Shown piece after piece: positions 25,654 to 35,465 of a stretch of DNA of 64,000 nt. The translations under genes and the position numbers were made by a program. Origin of the DNA: Afipia sp. 1NLS2 (GTDB lineage Bacteria > Pseudomonadota > Alphaproteobacteria > Rhizobiales > Xanthobacteraceae); the NCBI RefSeq assembly GCF_000178995.1, contig NZ_ADVZ01000003.1, positions 434,001-498,000 of the forward strand, in the 5' to 3' direction. The notes beneath the pieces are model-generated. The model worked only from the letters and a program-made list of their open reading frames with translations, did not search any database and was not told the DNA's origin. Position 1 is the stretch's first letter. Each line of letters opens with the position of its first letter.

Positions 25654-27488
25654 GTCGCCGCTCCGCAGGTGTTCTTCGCGGGAATTCGCTCAGATTCTGT
25701 TGGAGGAAGCAGCACCCGCCGTAGTATATCTTCCTTCGCACCAACGGCTTGAATTCGGCTTTTAGCCATCGCGGCGAGACGATCGACCGCGATTAGCGCC
25801 GAGGGTCGGTGGGCGATGATGATGACGATGCCGCCGCGTTCCCTTACGTTTAGGATAGCGGACGTCAAAGCACACTCTCCTTCTGCATCCAGATTGGAAT
25901 TCGGCTCGTCAAGCACGATAAGAAATGGATCGCGATAGAGGGCTCGCGCCAGCGCAACTCTCTGGCGCTGACCGGCGGAGAGGACCGTGCCGTCTTCCCC
26001 GATTCTGGTTTCGTACCCATCTGGCAGAGCGAGAATCATCTCGTGAATTCCTGCAGCCCGTGCTGCCGAGATCACGGCATTCGGATCAGGGCAAGCTTCG
26101 AACCTCGCGATATTTTCGGTAACCGAGCCATCGAACAGCTCAATATTTTGAGGCAAGAAACCGATATGTCGCCCCAAGGCTTCTGCCGACCAACGCTCAA
26201 GCGGTGCTCCATCGAGTCGAACCGTTCCGCTTGTGGGTTGCCAGATACCAACGAGTGCTCGGGCCAGTGAGGATTTTCCTGATGCGCTCGGGCCAATCAG
26301 TCCCAATGCCTCGCCTGCGGCAAGTTCGAATGTAGCTTCACGGACAACGTGCGTACTTTGTCCCGGTGGTGCGACATGTACGCCTTGGACCGAGATGCTC
26401 CGGTAAGGCGCAGGCAAAGGGAGCGGATCTTTGACCACAGTCGGTTTTTCCAAGAGGATTGCAAGACGGTGCCAACCTTGGCGGATGGCGAGAAACGCTT
26501 TCCAGTGTCCGATCGCGAGTTCAACCGGCGCCAGCGCGCGCGAGGTGAGGATGGAGCTTGCAATGATGACGCCGGTGGTTGCAGACTGCTGAATCACCAG
26601 ATAGGCGCCCACCGCGAGAACCGCCGACTGCAGAAGAATACGGAAAACCCGCGAAAATGCGCCGAGTGTTACCGAAATGTCGGATACTTGCTGCTGGCCG
26701 TCCATATAGTTCGTGTTGATTTCCTGCCATCTTCTGCAGAGCGCAGACGTCATACTCATTGCAGCGATAACTTCGGCATTGCGCCGACCTGCTTCAGCCA
26801 TCGTTAATCGCACTATTCCATGGCCGACAGCGTTCCTGCTCGAGCGGCGCACGAGAAATTCGGTCGTTAGCGCGAGGCCAATCAACACGAGAGCACCCGC
26901 TGTCGCCGTCATGCCGATCCAGAAATGAAATGCGAAGCACAGCGCGAGATAGAGCGGGATCCATGGAAGATCAAAAAATGCGATCGGACCGGCGCTAGAC
27001 AGAAAGCTGCGCAATTGGTCGAGATCGCGCAGCGGCTGCAAACCGTCAGCGTTGCTCGGCTTATGAAGAGGAAGTTGGAGTACAGCGCGGCACACGCGTT
27101 GGCTTAGATCTTGGTCAAGCGAGCGCCCAACCCGTACCATGATACGGGAGCGGATCATATCCAACGATCCCTGCGCTAAATAAAGAAAGACGACAATGAC
27201 GAAAAGGCCGATCAGGGTTGGCACACTGTGGCTCGGTAGGACGCGATCGTACACTTGGAGCATGAAGAGTGAGCCGGTGAGCATCAGGATATTGATTGCG
27301 CCGCTATAGATGGCGACCGCGGCTAACTCGCCGCTGCGCGCTCTCAGGCTTGCCCCGATCGTACGAGGGGATGATGCCGTGTCGGCAGGGTCGGCTCTCA
27401 TTTTTGTCATCGCTCGACTCTCTCGATTGGCGTCGCTTCGTGTAAGCAACGACATACGAAAGCCATTGGTCCGCTCAGATGAGATCAA
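25650..27488 (-). CDS. Type I secretion ABC transporter (PrtD family permease-ATPase)
   Basis: 612 aa fused membrane and ATPase protein. Transmembrane helices lie between about 55 and 345, with LTGSLFMLQVYDRVLPSHSVPTL typical of PrtD/HasD exporters. The nucleotide-binding domain has Walker A GPSASGKSS (399-407), signature LSAGQRQRVALARAL and Walker B FLIVLDEPNSNLD. No N-terminal C39 peptidase is present, as expected for RTX exporters. The exact start is uncertain, since ATGs at residues 1, 12 and 27 all precede the conserved part. It is divergent from the RTX protein at 27587, its probable cargo. Confidence 0.88.
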   Translation of the reverse strand: MISSERTNGFRMSLLTRSDANRESRAMTKMRADPADTASSPRTIGASLRARSGELAAVAIYSGAINILMLTGSLFMLQVYDRVLPSHSVPTLIGLFVIVVFLYLAQGSLDMIRSRIMVRVGRSLDQDLSQRVCRAVLQLPLHKPSNADGLQPLRDLDQLRSFLSSAGPIAFFDLPWIPLYLALCFAFHFWIGMTATAGALVLIGLALTTEFLVRRSSRNAVGHGIVRLTMAEAGRRNAEVIAAMSMTSALCRRWQEINTNYMDGQQQVSDISVTLGAFSRVFRILLQSAVLAVGAYLVIQQSATTGVIIASSILTSRALAPVELAIGHWKAFLAIRQGWHRLAILLEKPTVVKDPLPLPAPYRSISVQGVHVAPPGQSTHVVREATFELAAGEALGLIGPSASGKSSLARALVGIWQPTSGTVRLDGAPLERWSAEALGRHIGFLPQNIELFDGSVTENIARFEACPDPNAVISAARAAGIHEMILALPDGYETRIGEDGTVLSAGQRQRVALARALYRDPFLIVLDEPNSNLDAEGECALTSAILNVRERGGIVIIIAHRPSALIAVDRLAAMAKSRIQAVGAKEDILRRVLLPPTESERIPAKNTCGAAT

Positions 27489-27586
27489 AAATGCGGCGTA
27501 TCCCGCATCATTTGTGTTGTAGTTTCTAATTTGGAACGGAGAGCGGTCGAAGGAGTTGTGGCGCTAAGCGACCGGTGGAGAATGCG

Positions 27587-29848
27587 ATGGCTGACGTCTT
27601 TCCGATTCAAGGATTTGGATTCTTGTCGAACTATAACGGGGCGTTCGTTAGCAGCTCAGCCCAAGCGGCGATGCAGGAAATAGCCGGTACCAACGCCAAC
27701 TCCATAGAACTTGCGCCGCGGATTTTTCTTCAAACAAAGAATTCAAATGACGTCATCGACGATCCGAATAAGACTGAAAGTGATGCCAATATCGCAGCAG
27801 CCATCTCCAACGCACACGCACTGGGTCTGTCGGTTTTACTCAAGCCGATGCTTTCGGGGTTGGATGGAACGACTGCGGGGTCAAAAATCGTGCCGTCTGA
27901 TCCGGCTGCATTCTTCGCATCCTACAAGGCGCAGATGTTGGATTTTGCACAAGTCGCCCAGCAGGCGGGTGCGGGATCGCTGTCAATTGGCAATGAACTC
28001 AGCAGCCTGAGCGGACCACAATACCAAAGCGATTGGACTGATCTCATTGATTCTATCCGGCAAGTTTATCACGGCCAGCTTACTTATTCGGCTGCAACGG
28101 ACGAGGCGAGTCATGTCAGTTTCTGGGACCAGCTGGATGAGATCGGAATTAATGCTTATCCGCCGCTGACATCGCAACTCGACCCATCTGTCAATGAGAT
28201 GATTGCAGCCTGGAATAATGTGCCCAAAGATAATTATTGGGCGGCTGCGTTGGATTACAAATCCCCGGTCGATTTTTTTCATTCACTTGCGACAGAATAC
28301 GGCAAGCAGGTTCTTTTTACTGAGACGGGTTATCGGAGTCTCGATGGAACTAATATTAGCCCGGGTGGATGGAGCGGCAGCACGACGCCTGACGTGAAGG
28401 AGCAGGCGGATGCCTTTAATGCTCTTTTTCAGGTGTGGAGCTCCGAAGGCGGCAGCTGGTTTAAGGGCGTTCAAATCTGGAATTGGGATACCAATAATCT
28501 TTATTCGCCGACTGGTTACTCCCCGATGGGAAAACCTGCACAGTCGTTAATCACTGACTGGTTTGGAGGACATATCCAGCCGCCTCCACTTGCCGAAAAT
28601 GGCTCACCGGTGGCTGATGTGATTGATGCGGGAAGTGGCAACGACATGGTTGCCGGCGGCCTTGGGAACGACGTAATTCACGGCGGAGCCGGAAATGATA
28701 CGATCACTGGCGGCCCAAGCACGATTTCGCCTTTGTCGGAGACCATGATCACGGTGACCGGCTACGGAACGGTCGTCAATGGTATCGGAGCGCAAATGCA
28801 ATTGCTGATCAACGGTCAGCAAGTCGGAGGCACGGTCGAGTTCCACAATGCAGCAGACTCCACTGAATACCAGAGCCACACCTTCACATTTCATAATCCG
28901 AGTGCTGTGACGAGTCTCGACGTCGGATTCATCAACGACGGATATGATGATGTGACTGGTGCAGATCGCAATCTTTTCATCAAAGATGTCACCGTGAACG
29001 GCCATGAACTGTCGATACCGGATGCGATTAACCCAAGCTCGCCCGGTACCGGTAGTCTATACGGAAATCGGGCCATCCACTTCGACATGGACGATCATCA
29101 GAATCTATTTTCCGGTGATCAAACCGATAACGATACGATTGATGGAGGACCGGGTAACGATGTGATTACCGGAGGCGCGGGTGCAGACGTCATCCACGGC
29201 GGAACCGGAGATGATCAGATCATCGGTGGTCCGGGCACGGCGACAGCTTACAGCCAGCTTTATGGCGATGACGGCAACGATATCATCAAGACCGTATCCA
29301 TAGATAATGGGGCTCTGCTCGATGGGGGGCGCGGAAAAGACCAGCTTTACGGCGGATGGACAGCAAATGTGATGAATGGCGGACCCGACGCGGACTATCT
29401 GTCTGGCGGCGGTGGAAATGACATCATGCACGGGAACGACGGCGACGATACCCTGAAGGGTGGTCCCGCAGCTGATAGGATGTATGGAGATGATGGGAGC
29501 GATACTCTCCAAGGGGGCACCGGCAATGAATTTCTTTATGGCGGTAACGACAATGACAAGCTGACGGGCGGAGCCGGAAACGATTATCTGAGCGGTGGTT
29601 CGGGCAATGATACGTTTATCTTCGGACCGGGTTTCGGCAAGGATGTGATTTCAGACTTTCATAATACGAATGGCGAACGGGATATTATCCAGTTTGATCA
29701 CACCGTTTTTTCAGATTTCAACTCGCTGCAGTCACATATGATTCAAGAGGGAACTGACGTGATCATTACAGCCGATGCAAACAATACGATCGATCTTCAA
29801 AATACACGCCTCGATCATCTATCGGTGGATGATTTTCGGTTTGTCTGA
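27587..29848 (+). CDS. Secreted glycosidase-like RTX calcium-binding protein
   Basis: 753 aa; ATG 27587 is chosen over GTG 27575 because GGTGGAG lies just upstream. Residues about 1-330 resemble a TIM-barrel glycoside hydrolase (GH113/mannanase-like), with candidate acid/base Glu in SIGNELSS and nucleophile Glu in LFTETGYRS. A first group of RTX nonapeptides follows (GSGNDMVAGGLGNDVIHGG, about 28630-28710). Next comes an inserted beta-rich domain (about 28740-29090) resembling a calcium-dependent carbohydrate-binding module. A larger RTX block runs over about 29130-29640, followed by a C-terminal secretion-signal-like tail. No signal peptide is present, in keeping with type I export by the divergent transporter. 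Likely role: modification or binding of a surface or plant polysaccharide. Confidence 0.75.
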   Translation: MADVFPIQGFGFLSNYNGAFVSSSAQAAMQEIAGTNANSIELAPRIFLQTKNSNDVIDDPNKTESDANIAAAISNAHALGLSVLLKPMLSGLDGTTAGSKIVPSDPAAFFASYKAQMLDFAQVAQQAGAGSLSIGNELSSLSGPQYQSDWTDLIDSIRQVYHGQLTYSAATDEASHVSFWDQLDEIGINAYPPLTSQLDPSVNEMIAAWNNVPKDNYWAAALDYKSPVDFFHSLATEYGKQVLFTETGYRSLDGTNISPGGWSGSTTPDVKEQADAFNALFQVWSSEGGSWFKGVQIWNWDTNNLYSPTGYSPMGKPAQSLITDWFGGHIQPPPLAENGSPVADVIDAGSGNDMVAGGLGNDVIHGGAGNDTITGGPSTISPLSETMITVTGYGTVVNGIGAQMQLLINGQQVGGTVEFHNAADSTEYQSHTFTFHNPSAVTSLDVGFINDGYDDVTGADRNLFIKDVTVNGHELSIPDAINPSSPGTGSLYGNRAIHFDMDDHQNLFSGDQTDNDTIDGGPGNDVITGGAGADVIHGGTGDDQIIGGPGTATAYSQLYGDDGNDIIKTVSIDNGALLDGGRGKDQLYGGWTANVMNGGPDADYLSGGGGNDIMHGNDGDDTLKGGPAADRMYGDDGSDTLQGGTGNEFLYGGNDNDKLTGGAGNDYLSGGSGNDTFIFGPGFGKDVISDFHNTNGERDIIQFDHTVFSDFNSLQSHMIQEGTDVIITADANNTIDLQNTRLDHLSVDDFRFV

Positions 29849-30216
29849 GGATTTATCTGAGTGAGTTAGCTCGGATTGTTGCCTGAATTATTGACTGCCA
29901 GATTGAAAACTCGCGTATCTTCCAATACGGGCATAATTTTTTCTGCGAAAAAACTGATCAATAAGCGAGAAATGTCGCGGCTCCAGCGCGGTTGATCACT
30001 CGGCCCGTATCCCACCTTTCTTTCAGCGCGCCACTCTAAACGAGGGCATATTGCGGTCGCTGTGCCGCCCCATTCACTGGCCAATCTGAGGTAAGTACTT
30101 CACCCCTGAAAGCGGCAGGTTCCATGCCGCAACTTGCGCGCAGTTGAGGATGCGCTCAAGCAAGATGTGAAATCGGGGAATGATCATTTGTTCCTCATCG
30201 AGAATGGAGCCCGCTT

Positions 30217-33200
30217 TTGCAGGACTTGGTAGCCTCTGCTCAGCAACGCGCGTTCTGGTTGACAAATGAAATCGATCCAGGAACGCCCGTATTCAATCTG
30301 TTAAGGGTGTTGCGGCTCGAAGGAACGCTCCACAAGCATAGCCTCGCACGTGCTTTTGATGAACTTATCGCACGCCACGACGTCCTGCGGACGGGATTGG
30401 TCGAGCGAAATGGGGTGATTCTGCAGCATGTGCATGGTGAAATCTCATTCGCTGTCGAAGAACGCGACATCAGTTCGCTACCGGAATCTGAGCGTCGAGT
30501 TCAAGTGGACCTTCTCGCGACACGAATGTGTCAAACAACCTTTGATCTTGCTGTTCCGCCGCACTTAAGGGTTGCCCTTGTTCGGATGTCAGATGAAGAG
30601 CACGTACTCCTGGTCGTGTTTCACCATGTCATCATCGATGGCTCGTCCATGGGATCTTTCTTTGACGAGCTTGCCGATCTCTACGAGGCTAGCCGGAGCG
30701 GCAAGTCGGCGCTCCTACCGGAGCTTGCGTTTCAATATGTTGATTTCGCTGAGCGGCAAGAACGGCTGTATGCGAGGCCTGCATATGAACAGGACGTCGC
30801 GTTCTGGCGGAAAGCGCTTGCTGGTGCCCCCCCTGTTCTTGCGCTGCCGACCGTTCGTCCGCGTTCAGCCCAGCGGGGCCACTGCGGCAAACGTTTTGTA
30901 TTCGACATCAATGAACGTCTCACCAGGACGCTGCGGGCAGTGTGCTCCCGCCATGGTGCCACTCTTTTCATGGGGCTTCTATCGGCGTTTCAAATCCTTT
31001 TGCAACGTTGGGCCGATACGGACGATGTCGTGGTCGGCACGCCAGTGTCGGGAAGTCGTGACGAGGATTTCTCGCATCTCATCGGTTGCTTTGTGAACAC
31101 CCTGGCGCTGCGCGGGGATCTATCAGGTGATCCCTCATTTGCTGCGATGTTGGCTCGCAACCGCTCCGTTTTGCTTGACGCGTTTGAACACCAGCACGTT
31201 CCGTTCGAGCGGATCGTGGCTGATATGGTTGGTCCGCGAACCCGCGACCACTCCCCGATCTTTCAGGTCATGTTCGTACTTCAGAACTTCCGGCATCAGG
31301 TGCCGAAGCTGGCCGGCCTGCATGTTCAGGACATGGACACCGATCCGGGCGTCTCCAAACTGGATCTGACGCTTGAGATCATCGAAGGGGAGGGGCTGGC
31401 TTGTTCATTCGAGTATGACAGCGAACTTTTCGATCCGTCGATGATGGCGCGAATGGCTGATCAGTTTGAGCGTATTCTGAAAGCAGGTGTCGAAGAACCT
31501 GAGCGACCGATCAGTAGCGTTAAATTTCTTGATAAAGGCGAGTGGCAACGTGCGGTGTTTGAGTGGAATTCCACGTCACGTGAATATCCGAGACACACAC
31601 CCGCAGAGCTCTTTCTTATGATGGCGGCCAAAAGGCCGGACGACGTTGCGCTCATTTCTGATGATCAGCGGATCAGCTTTGGCGAGCTTGCTCGGTGTGC
31701 AGGGCAGGTCGCAACAGCTTTGCGTGGTCATCCGGCAGAGCTGGTCGGCATTTTTCTACCCCGCTCGATCGATGCCTTTGCGGCGATCCTGGGCTGCTTG
31801 ATCGCTGGCATACCGTGGGTTCCTCTCGATACGGCGCAACCGGATAAACGGCTTGCGCAACTCGTCGAGTTGGCGGGTTGTCGGGCCGTGCTTACCCTTC
31901 GTGTTCTGTCCGGCCGCTTACCTGCCGGGCTCTCAGTGATTGTGATGGACCGGGACGCGCTGCTTTGGAGCAACCCGGCCGAGACGATCGATACAGCAGC
32001 GAGTGCCGATCTCGCTTATGTCCTCTTCACGTCTGGCTCCACCGGAGTGCCAAAGGGCGTCATGGGCGCGACGAAGGCCTTGATGAATCGTATCGACTGG
32101 ATGCATGAGACTTATCCGTTTGCACGCGACGAGGTGACCTGCTGCAAGACATCGATAGGATTCGTTGATTCTGTCTGGGAAATGCTGGGTTCGTTGCTGG
32201 CAGGTGTACCAACGGTAATCATTCCGGATGAAGACCTTCTTGATCCTGAAAGATTTATCGCTTTGCTTAAACAGCACAGCGTCACCCGAATTGTACTGGT
32301 GCCGACGTTGTTGCGCGTGCTGCTCGATCACGCCCCCGATCTGGGCCGGCGCCTGCCGGCGCTCCGGATGTGGTCGGTGAGTGGCGAAGTTCTCACCTCC
32401 GATCTTGTGGGACGTTTCAAGCTTGCTTGCCCTGACCGAAAGCTGATCAATCTCTATGGATCGTCGGAGGTTGCGGCCGACGTTCTTGTTCACGAAATTC
32501 AGGATGCGGACATCGAAGGGCCCGTGCCGATCGGCAAACCGATTGCCAATACGCAGGTCTACGTTCTCGATCGCTTGGGCCAGCCTGCGCCGGTAGGTAT
32601 GCCCGGCGTGATCCATGCAGGCGGCGCTTGCCTGGCACTTGGCTATTGGGGCAAGCCTGATCTGACTGCTGAGCGCTTCATGGCCAACCCGATCACGGGC
32701 GATCCTTCGTCGATACTGTTCAATACTGGCGATCGCGGGGTTTGCCGGGCGGATGGCACAATCCTTTATCTCGGCCGCAACGACAATCAGGTGAAGTTGC
32801 GGGGTGTCAGGCTGGAGCTCGATGAGGTTCTGGGCGCGCTCCGCAGCCACACCACAGTGAAGGACGCCGCGGCGATGATCGTGGGCGATGCGGACCAGCA
32901 ACGGCTGGTCGCATTCGCCGTCGGCCACCAGAAACAGAGGGCTCCTGTGCCGGGCGAGCTACGTGCATTCCTTCAGGAACGTTTGCCGTCGGCAGCGGTG
33001 CCGGCCAAGCTGTTCGTGGTTGACGCGCTTCCGCTTTTGCCGAGCGGCAAGATCGACCAGATGGCTCTCAAATCGCTGGCTGATGCGCCCGCGCGTCATG
33101 AGGTTGAACCGAGCGCGATGCCGGTGAATGCCGATGTGGCAGAGATTTGGCGGGCCGTATTGCGTGACGAAGCAATTAGCTCCACCGACGATTTCTTTGA

Positions 33201-33480
33201 CCTCGGAGGCAATTCATTGCTTGCTATGCAAGTCATCGTGCGTGTACGGCGCCGATTTAGCATTGACATTCCTATCCGGGCGCTGTTCGACAACCCGACG
33301 CTGGCAGGTTTCTCGAATGCCGTAAAAGACGCTCCTCCGGTTGACGATGAGGAGTTGACGGAAATCAGGCCTCGAGCGCGCTCAAGAACGGGATTGAATG
33401 ATTTACGTAACCGCCTTGCCAAGCTTCCGCCGGAAGAACTGGATGCGCTGATACGAAGTGTCAAGCTGGGCGTGAACTGA
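30217..33480 (+). CDS. NRPS module C-A-T, predicted beta-alanine specific
   Basis: 1087 aa non-ribosomal peptide synthetase. The condensation domain (about 1-430) has an intact HHVIIDG (136-142). The adenylation domain (about 455-955) has YVLFTSGSTGVPKG (601-614). The carrier domain (about 970-1040) has GGNSL with Ser1000. Reading the ten specificity positions by alignment to GrsA gives V650 D651 W654 V693 S720 S722 L746 A754 D755 K945. This matches the published beta-alanine code (VD-VIS-ADK type) at all but one position. The start is TTG 30217 with ATGGAG 8 bp upstream; no ATG is in frame. PanD at 39535 would supply beta-alanine. The 368-bp gap before it (29849-30216) shows no gene I can support. 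Confidence 0.85.
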   Translation: MQDLVASAQQRAFWLTNEIDPGTPVFNLLRVLRLEGTLHKHSLARAFDELIARHDVLRTGLVERNGVILQHVHGEISFAVEERDISSLPESERRVQVDLLATRMCQTTFDLAVPPHLRVALVRMSDEEHVLLVVFHHVIIDGSSMGSFFDELADLYEASRSGKSALLPELAFQYVDFAERQERLYARPAYEQDVAFWRKALAGAPPVLALPTVRPRSAQRGHCGKRFVFDINERLTRTLRAVCSRHGATLFMGLLSAFQILLQRWADTDDVVVGTPVSGSRDEDFSHLIGCFVNTLALRGDLSGDPSFAAMLARNRSVLLDAFEHQHVPFERIVADMVGPRTRDHSPIFQVMFVLQNFRHQVPKLAGLHVQDMDTDPGVSKLDLTLEIIEGEGLACSFEYDSELFDPSMMARMADQFERILKAGVEEPERPISSVKFLDKGEWQRAVFEWNSTSREYPRHTPAELFLMMAAKRPDDVALISDDQRISFGELARCAGQVATALRGHPAELVGIFLPRSIDAFAAILGCLIAGIPWVPLDTAQPDKRLAQLVELAGCRAVLTLRVLSGRLPAGLSVIVMDRDALLWSNPAETIDTAASADLAYVLFTSGSTGVPKGVMGATKALMNRIDWMHETYPFARDEVTCCKTSIGFVDSVWEMLGSLLAGVPTVIIPDEDLLDPERFIALLKQHSVTRIVLVPTLLRVLLDHAPDLGRRLPALRMWSVSGEVLTSDLVGRFKLACPDRKLINLYGSSEVAADVLVHEIQDADIEGPVPIGKPIANTQVYVLDRLGQPAPVGMPGVIHAGGACLALGYWGKPDLTAERFMANPITGDPSSILFNTGDRGVCRADGTILYLGRNDNQVKLRGVRLELDEVLGALRSHTTVKDAAAMIVGDADQQRLVAFAVGHQKQRAPVPGELRAFLQERLPSAAVPAKLFVVDALPLLPSGKIDQMALKSLADAPARHEVEPSAMPVNADVAEIWRAVLRDEAISSTDDFFDLGGNSLLAMQVIVRVRRRFSIDIPIRALFDNPTLAGFSNAVKDAPPVDDEELTEIRPRARSRTGLNDLRNRLAKLPPEELDALIRSVKLGVN

Positions 33481-33486
33481 GGCGAT

Positions 33487-34626
33487 TTAGATTTTGTCCC
33501 GTTCAAGCCTTGCGCTGTGCGTCATGTAGAAATCGCCTTGCACGATAAGGCCGGGATCTACACGGAATGGCGCCGCGCGTATGCGCTTGGCCAGAACGTT
33601 TCCGGAGACGGTCGTGACTGTGAGATCGATTGTGTATAGCCCGCGCTGAATAGCGAGGATAGGACAGTCGAAAACGACATACCCCTGTCCTGCGGCGAGT
33701 GTCGTAGAGGGCGATACCAACTCGGTACAGATATAACCACTAGGCCAGATGAAGCTGACGGTGAAGACGACGTCGTCAATGGATATATCGGACTCATAGC
33801 CGACGCGAACAGTCAGCGGGGCCCCAGTTCTGGGCTGGGCGCCATCATGGCAAATGAAGCTGACACCACGCAGGGTGATGCCGCCATTCTCGAAATTCAA
33901 ATTTGAATCTGGAATGCGCTTGGTCGCACTGATTTGATATTTTTCGATCATGTCGCGCGGGCTGCCTTCGCCAGCCATCTCACCTGAGGTGAGCAGAAGA
34001 ACTCTGTCGCAGAGCCTCTCAACCGCTGCGAGATCGTGCGAAACAAGAAGTATCGTTTGCCCCGAACGCCGGATTTCCTCGATCCGATCGATACAGCGGG
34101 CCTGGAAAGCCAGATCGCCAACAGCCAGCACTTCGTCGAGCAGAAGGATGTCTGCGTCAAGCTGCGAGGCAATCGCGAATCCCAACCTGACGAACATGCC
34201 CGATGAATAGGTTTTGATCGGGGCATCGATAAAGTTGGCGAGGCCTGAGAATTCCAATATGCGCTCGAAGCGCTCGTGCACCTCGGCGACCGACACTCCG
34301 AAGATCGCCGCGTTCAAGAAAATATTCTCACGGCCGCTGAGTTCAGGGTGAAAGCCCGCTCCGACCTCCACGAGTGACATGAGCCGACCAGAGATGGTAA
34401 TATCGCCACTGTCAGGAGAAGTGATGCGGGCTAGCAACTTGATCAACGTCGTCTTGCCGGAGCCATTCGGCCCGACAATGCCCAGCGCTTCGCCACGCTG
34501 AACGTTGAAGCTGATCTCTTTCAGGGCCTGAATGCGTTTTGTCGAACCGAGTATGCTGCGCCTGCCGTCGCGTTGAGCGCGATAGGACTTCGACACATTA
34601 CGGACGGCGATATCGACGGGAGCCAT
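33487..34626 (-). CDS. ABC transporter ATPase, polysaccharide/O-antigen export type (Wzt/KpsT-like)
   Basis: 379 aa from ATG 34626; a longer open frame to 34815 is not supported. The ATPase has Walker A GIVGPNGSGKTT, signature YSSGMFVRLGFA and Walker B ILLLDEVLAVGD, with the LMSLVEVGAGFHPELSGRENIFLNAAIFG segment that marks the Wzt/TagH/KpsT branch. About 140 C-terminal residues form a beta-rich extension like the Wzt carbohydrate-binding domain. It lies two bases after the permease gene. It converges on the C-A-T NRPS gene with a gap of only six bases. It probably exports the NRPS product or a glycoconjugate carrying it. Confidence 0.85.
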   Translation of the reverse strand: MAPVDIAVRNVSKSYRAQRDGRRSILGSTKRIQALKEISFNVQRGEALGIVGPNGSGKTTLIKLLARITSPDSGDITISGRLMSLVEVGAGFHPELSGRENIFLNAAIFGVSVAEVHERFERILEFSGLANFIDAPIKTYSSGMFVRLGFAIASQLDADILLLDEVLAVGDLAFQARCIDRIEEIRRSGQTILLVSHDLAAVERLCDRVLLLTSGEMAGEGSPRDMIEKYQISATKRIPDSNLNFENGGITLRGVSFICHDGAQPRTGAPLTVRVGYESDISIDDVVFTVSFIWPSGYICTELVSPSTTLAAGQGYVVFDCPILAIQRGLYTIDLTVTTVSGNVLAKRIRAAPFRVDPGLIVQGDFYMTHSARLERDKI

Positions 34627-34628
34627 GG

Positions 34629-35465
34629 CTAAATTTCGTCGACCATGTTCGGCTCGGCCGTCTTGAATATGAAATATGCGATGCCGAACAGAACCAATCC
34701 AATAGCGGACGCGTAAATAAGCTGTTCGACGCTGATGGTTTGCTTGCCGATCAGTGCGCCCCGGAAGGCCTCGACTAGAAGCGCCAGAGGATTGAGTTCG
34801 TAGATTGCTCGCCACTGCGCTGGAACGGCAGCCAAAGGATACAGCACAGGTGTTGTGAATAGCATTCCTTGCAGCAGCAGAGGCAGTCCGATCGCGATAT
34901 CGCGGAATCCGATTTGCGCAATCGAGAGCATTAACGAAAAGGCCGCTGCATAGATAACCAGAATGAGGGAAATGGGCAGCAGCTCGATCACGGTCGCCGG
35001 AATGCTATGTCCGCTATAGACGAGGGCTGCCATCGTCAGGGCGGTTGCGATGATGAGGTCGGCAAGCGCAGCAAAGACGTAAGACAGCGGTATGACCTCG
35101 CGGGGGAAGTATACCTTGGCGAGGAGTGCTCTGCTACTCAGCACACCCGCAGCAGCTGTACTCAGTGAAGTTGCAAAGAATGTCCATGGCGAGAGACTGG
35201 CGAGAATGAAGAGCGGATAGGGAATACCCGAGTTCGAATGGCCGCCGATTGCAGAACCGACTACGGTCAGAAATCCCAGAAATGCGAGAGGCTGCAGGAT
35301 CGCCCACGCCCAGCCAAGCCAACTGTTCTGATAACGCACCCGCAGTCGGTTGATCGTCATGTATCTGAGGAGCTCGCGATACGCCATAAGTTCACGGAGC
35401 CCGCCGGATACACGACTTAGGGCAGGCACTGTGCTCCGAATGATGGTGACAGTTCGTTCAGACAA
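34629..35465 (-). CDS. ABC-2 type export permease (Wzm/KpsM-like)
   Basis: 278 aa if translation begins at TTG 35465, which overlaps the upstream NRPS stop by eight bases; the start is uncertain and an ATG near residue 28 is also possible. About six hydrophobic helices are visible (first near LGWAWAILQPLAFLGFLTVVGSAIGG). The amphipathic NRLRVRYQNSWLGWAW segment before helix 1 and the LNPLALLVEAFRGALIG motif are typical of Wzm/TagG/KpsM exporters. It forms an ABC-2 exporter with the ATPase gene immediately downstream and is coupled to the C-T-TE NRPS gene. Confidence 0.8.
   Translation of the reverse strand: MSERTVTIIRSTVPALSRVSGGLRELMAYRELLRYMTINRLRVRYQNSWLGWAWAILQPLAFLGFLTVVGSAIGGHSNSGIPYPLFILASLSPWTFFATSLSTAAAGVLSSRALLAKVYFPREVIPLSYVFAALADLIIATALTMAALVYSGHSIPATVIELLPISLILVIYAAAFSLMLSIAQIGFRDIAIGLPLLLQGMLFTTPVLYPLAAVPAQWRAIYELNPLALLVEAFRGALIGKQTISVEQLIYASAIGLVLFGIAYFIFKTAEPNMVDEI

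Noticed and set aside
28620-29640. Regular short repeats that could suggest a CRISPR or satellite array
   Set aside because: They are glycine/aspartate RTX nonapeptide codons within an uninterrupted coding frame; there are no spacers of constant length.
29866-30084. 72-codon minus-strand frame before the NRPS gene
   Set aside because: Composition is plausible for protein, but it has no recognisable domain, ribosome site or neighbour support. Left as an unannotated gap.
31933-32928. 331-codon minus-strand frame inside the NRPS gene
   Set aside because: Antisense to the adenylation domain, whose motifs are all intact on the plus strand.
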